Origin: Larix sibirica
Taxonomy: Eukaryota > Streptophyta > Pinopsida > Pinales > Pinaceae
Length of the DNA stretch: 22,600 nt
Direction of reading: 5' to 3'
Assembly: GCA_004151065.3 (NCBI GenBank)
Contig: NWUY0300014533.1
Span: 58,688 to 81,287 of the forward strand
Part shown: piece after piece, positions 20,359 to 22,600 of the stretch
Position numbering within the stretch: position 1 is the stretch's first letter
Layout: every line of letters begins with the position of its first letter
The notes under the pieces: model-generated
Database searches by the model: none
Seen by the model: the letters and a program-made list of their open reading frames with translations, nothing else
Told to the model about the DNA's origin: nothing
Translations under genes and position numbers: made by a program

Positions 20359-21507
20359 CTTACCCATGAACTTGAGATTACCCAGGATTCCTTGAGGAGC
20401 ACGCAAAAGGCCCTTCAAGAATCAGAGATGCAGATTGAGCAGCTTTGTGTGGAGTTGAGTTGGCTACATCCTTCATCCTACACAGCATATAGTTAGTCAT
20501 ATATGGCATCCTTGACACAGGAGAAGGTTGGTGGCACGTATGATTTAATGGAGGAACCTTGTGTGAGGGTTGAGCATGAGGGGCATTCAGACTTGCAGGC
20601 ATTGGCGACGAAATATGACCTCGAGGTTTTTGATTTTGCACATTTTTTGCATTATAGGGATAATGAGCCACTTCTTTTGGAGAGCCCATTGAAGGCTCAA
20701 GTCAAAGCCATAGGTGACATAGTTGAGCACATTCCTTGTGGACTAGGCCGCAAGGAGATGTTTGTATCCAGGGATTGGGTGGACAAGTATATGACAGATA
20801 TGGATACACATTGGGATACAGGCTGAATTGCAATCAGTGGAGTGTTGGGTACAGTAGCCCATTCAAAATACCAGATGATACAGGAGGCTACAATAGCACA
20901 CATTTTATAGGGGTACACGCGAGCACACAATGGTGTACATTGGAGTTTCAGAGTGTTCCCTCCAGGGAGACCCCCCGACAGAGTTCGTGAGCATACCATT
21001 GATTTGAGGTTACCTGGGATTGGTGAGTGGATGGGTGAGCCTCAAGTTGTATCTTATCCCTCGGTGATCGATCTTCATTTGAGATATTACTAGAGGAGGG
21101 ACAGGTAACATGATACTCACAGGTTTGCTTTCAGATATCATTATGATATCTTAGTCATGCCCTTGGAGTTGACCAACGCACTAGGCACTTTCCAGGCCTG
21201 TGGGAAGTTATTTGATGTCCTCATGGTATACAACAGGACAAGAGAGGACCATTGGAGTTAGTCGGATGAGACAAGGGGCACTGGGGCCATGACAGGGGCC
21301 TTTCATTTTAACCATGTGATTAGTACGCAGAATGCCCAGGAGAAGATCTAGACATTGTTTGATCGGTTCATAGAGATTTTCACAGTCATTAGGAGTGGTG
21401 GACTTCTAATTTGGTGGTGGGATCTTGACATTCCTCAGAGTGATAGATTGCTTCAGATGACGATCATGATTAGAGGAGTGCAGCATCAACAGTTGATCCC
21501 GAAATTA
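20359..21507 (+). pseudogene. Element ORF segment C: coiled coil then unknown domain, amber-riddled
   Basis: Continues segment B in a new frame: THELEITQDSLRSTQKALQE and MQIEQLCVELSWL form a clear coiled coil. It is followed by a globular part (KYDLEVFDFAHFLHYRDNE, GRKEMFVSRDWVDKYMTDMD, FRVFPPGRPPDRVREHTIDL). The reading is interrupted only by single stops: TAG 20494, TGA 20824, TAG 20908, TAG 21091, TAA 21106, TAG 21259, TAG 21349, with a TAG at 21508 at the next frame change. YDILVMPLELTNALGTFQ (about 21136-21190) resembles the gypsy RT block LVMPFGLTNAPATFQ, but the catalytic DD pair is absent nearby. Family unknown. Confidence 0.5.
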
Positions 21508-22075
21508 TAGTGTTGGATGTATCGACAGTCGATACAGATGAGATAGCTAGGATTGGTTGCTTAGAGGGGTAGTCTTCTGAGGAGTTGCTCGAGTTTGTGC
21601 AGCTTATGATTCCCTGGCGAATAAAAGGCAATCGGGAGGATTCTTGGGTTAGCACCTTGTAGAGCAGTGCTAGGAGCAGAGAGTATTTCAAAGCTGACAG
21701 GCTAGTGTGGGACCCTGGTGATTTTACCACTTACAGGCAGGTTCGAGAGGGGTTCGCATAGAGGGATTTTGCGAATGTAGCATTGGAACATGTGGGGGAG
21801 CGTACTATTTGTCAGCAAGGCAGGTTGGGACACACTCCTCCAACAGGGTTGATGCAGTCCTTGCCCATTTTAGGGCCAAGGAGGGCCAAGGAGGGAGAGT
21901 GTGTTGTTAGATTGCATCATAGGTTACAGAGCACAGGTTGTAAGTATGCAATGATTGACCAGTTCACGCACATCCCATTGATTTTTTTGGAGTATGGGGT
22001 AGCATAGGTGACACAACCGGCTAGTGGAGAGATGTTTAGTGTCCTTGAGAAGCTCGGAGTGGATTTACAGGATGT
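21501..22075 (+). pseudogene. Element ORF segment D, amber-riddled, family unknown
   Basis: Third frame change. The reading EIIVLDVSTVDTDEIARIG is followed by SSEELLEFVQLMIPWRIKG, then YFKADRLVWDPGDFTTYRQV, RDFANVALEHVGERTICQQG and YAMIDQFTHIPLIFLEYGVA. All four in-frame stops are TAG (21570, 21660, 21759, 22005). Residue composition is that of a normal globular protein. No transposon enzyme motif was found. It ends near 22075, where the frame passes to segment E. Confidence 0.5.
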
Positions 22076-22600
22076 GACTTCACCTGGATGCGTATGGAGC
22101 CCACTATCTATGGTGGTAGGTTCAGTCCTTACATGTATTTTAGCTTGGAGTACCAGGAGGGGAGGATGCAGATGGGGCATGACAGTCGGATGGTTATGAT
22201 CAGAGTGGCCCAGCGTCAACATGGTGATCCCTTTCTGAGATTAGCTTGGGACCTTGGGATTAGAGTATTAGACAGTTCAGCAGCTGACACAAAGGCAAGA
22301 GCTAGTTTTTGCTTTCACGAGATTGGTTTTCTAGTAGAGCAGTTCTTTGAGGGGTTGATCGAGTTGTTGCAGTATCGAGTTGCTCTACTTGCCGGAAATA
22401 ATCAGAAGGTTTTATATGTCAGTATCTTGCCGAACCATGTATTGTGCGGAGGATGCTTCACCTCTTTCCGACTGGTTTGGGACCCTGGTATCATTTTTGA
22501 TCTCAGTATGATACAGTTTGGAGAGTATCAAGTTGTGATGACATTGCTTGAGGACAAGCAATATTGGGGAAGGGAGGACTGTAATGTTCCCGACTTTGGA
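22076..22600 (+). CDS. Element ORF segment E: open frame running off the window, family unknown
   Basis: Open without any stop from about 22053 to the window end; the first ATG is at 22088, giving at least 171 codons. It follows segment D by a one-step frame change near 22076. Visible pieces: MEPTIYGGRFSPYMYFSLEY, RVAQRQHGDPFLRLAWDLGI and CFHEIGFLVEQFFEGLIELL. RLVWDPG at about 22465-22486 also occurs in segment D. The frame reads through the polypurine tract into the 3' LTR, so the stop lies outside or in the LTR. It is the only part of the interior protein free of stops. Confidence 0.45.
22566..22578 (+). promoter_or_regulatory. Polypurine tract
   Basis: GGGGAAGGGAGGA, thirteen purines, one base before the 3' LTR start. 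Primes plus-strand synthesis in LTR elements. Confidence 0.75.
22580..22600 (+). repeat. 3' LTR start (truncated by window)
   Basis: TGTAATGTTCCCGACTTTGG; the first twelve bases match the 5' LTR start with one C/T change, and the rest aligns only loosely. Position right after the polypurine tract supports the call. Confidence 0.6.

Larger units (their letters stand above)
19131..22600 (+). mobile_element. LTR retrotransposon lacking recognisable pol, 3' LTR cut by window edge
   Basis: The element is framed by a 5' LTR (19131-19417), a tRNA-iMet-type PBS, an approximately 3.1-kb interior, a polypurine tract and the start of a 3' LTR at 22580. Both LTR starts share TGTAA(C/T)GTTCCC; after that only 21 bases of the 3' LTR are in the window and they are diverged. 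The interior has no aspartic protease motif, no RNase H and no integrase zinc finger or DDE that I can find. Instead it carries one broken long frame (see the segments listed). Size and structure fit a non-autonomous element of the LARD or gag-only kind, mobilised in trans. Confidence 0.7.

Noticed and set aside
20378-20999. Minus-strand frames of about 100 codons inside the LTR element
   Set aside because: Pro/Ser/His-rich mirror frames of the plus-strand coding-like segment C; no motif of their own.
20494-22007. TAG-rich frame as evidence of stop-codon reassignment or readthrough
   Set aside because: Frameshifts and other stops also occur, and methylated CAG decay explains TAG excess in a plant TE; no nuclear code change is known in plants.
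21470-22222. Minus-strand frames 21470-21730 and 21917-22222
   Set aside because: Shadows of segments D and E; composition is that of antisense coding DNA.
1-22600. tRNA, rRNA, CRISPR or bacterial defence genes
   Set aside because: No clover-leaf, rRNA core, repeat-spacer array or operon-like gene arrangement seen on either strand.

Overview
The window is plant nuclear DNA dominated by decayed retrotransposons. I see no intact host gene, no rRNA or tRNA gene, no CRISPR array and no bacterial operon structure. The evidence for a plant is a plant-type LINE (DUF4283/CCHC ORF1, then EN-linker-RT ORF2 with the WRLKSR..WL.NGD linker and a zf-RVT tail), a Ty3/gypsy RT fragment of plant type, and a primer-binding site matching initiator tRNA-Met. 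Low GC, long TE relics and no genes over about 16 kb suggest a large, repeat-rich genome, perhaps a gymnosperm; that last step is inference.

Layout. 1-5350: minus-strand LINE relic (RT 560-1551, linker 1552-2040, endonuclease about 2200-2780, ORF1 3440-4370), followed by a minus-strand Ty3/gypsy RT fragment (4980-5350). 5400-6400: unassigned. 6400-7523: plus-strand C-terminal part and 3' end of a LINE ORF2. A single N lies at 7524. 7525-13774 is then a second, nearly identical copy of 1273-7523. The arrangement is what two unmerged overlapping contigs look like, so the 6.25-kb duplication is probably an assembly artefact. 13750-14140: tandem repeats. 14287-15225: LTR-like or unassigned AT-rich DNA. 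15718-16452: relic of an unrecognised coding sequence in three frames. 16465-17000: short tandem duplications. 17170-18190: decayed coding-like stretch, a 23-bp inverted repeat and a TATA-bearing LTR-like segment. 18260-18774: a GCGCAC-rich stretch and an unassigned open frame. A second N at 19048 is flanked by an 82-bp duplication.

19131-22600 is the most interesting part: an LTR retrotransposon with a 287-bp 5' LTR, a tRNA-iMet PBS, an approximately 3.1-kb interior, a polypurine tract and the first 21 bases of a 3' LTR. The interior shows no convincing protease, RNase H or integrase. It holds one long, mutationally broken frame of about 1,000 codons that I cannot assign. Its in-frame stops are almost all TAG, as expected from CHG-methylation-driven CAG-to-TAG decay. 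It is a candidate non-autonomous LTR element with an undescribed protein.

If both N-flanked duplications are collapsed, the real locus is about 16.3 kb.
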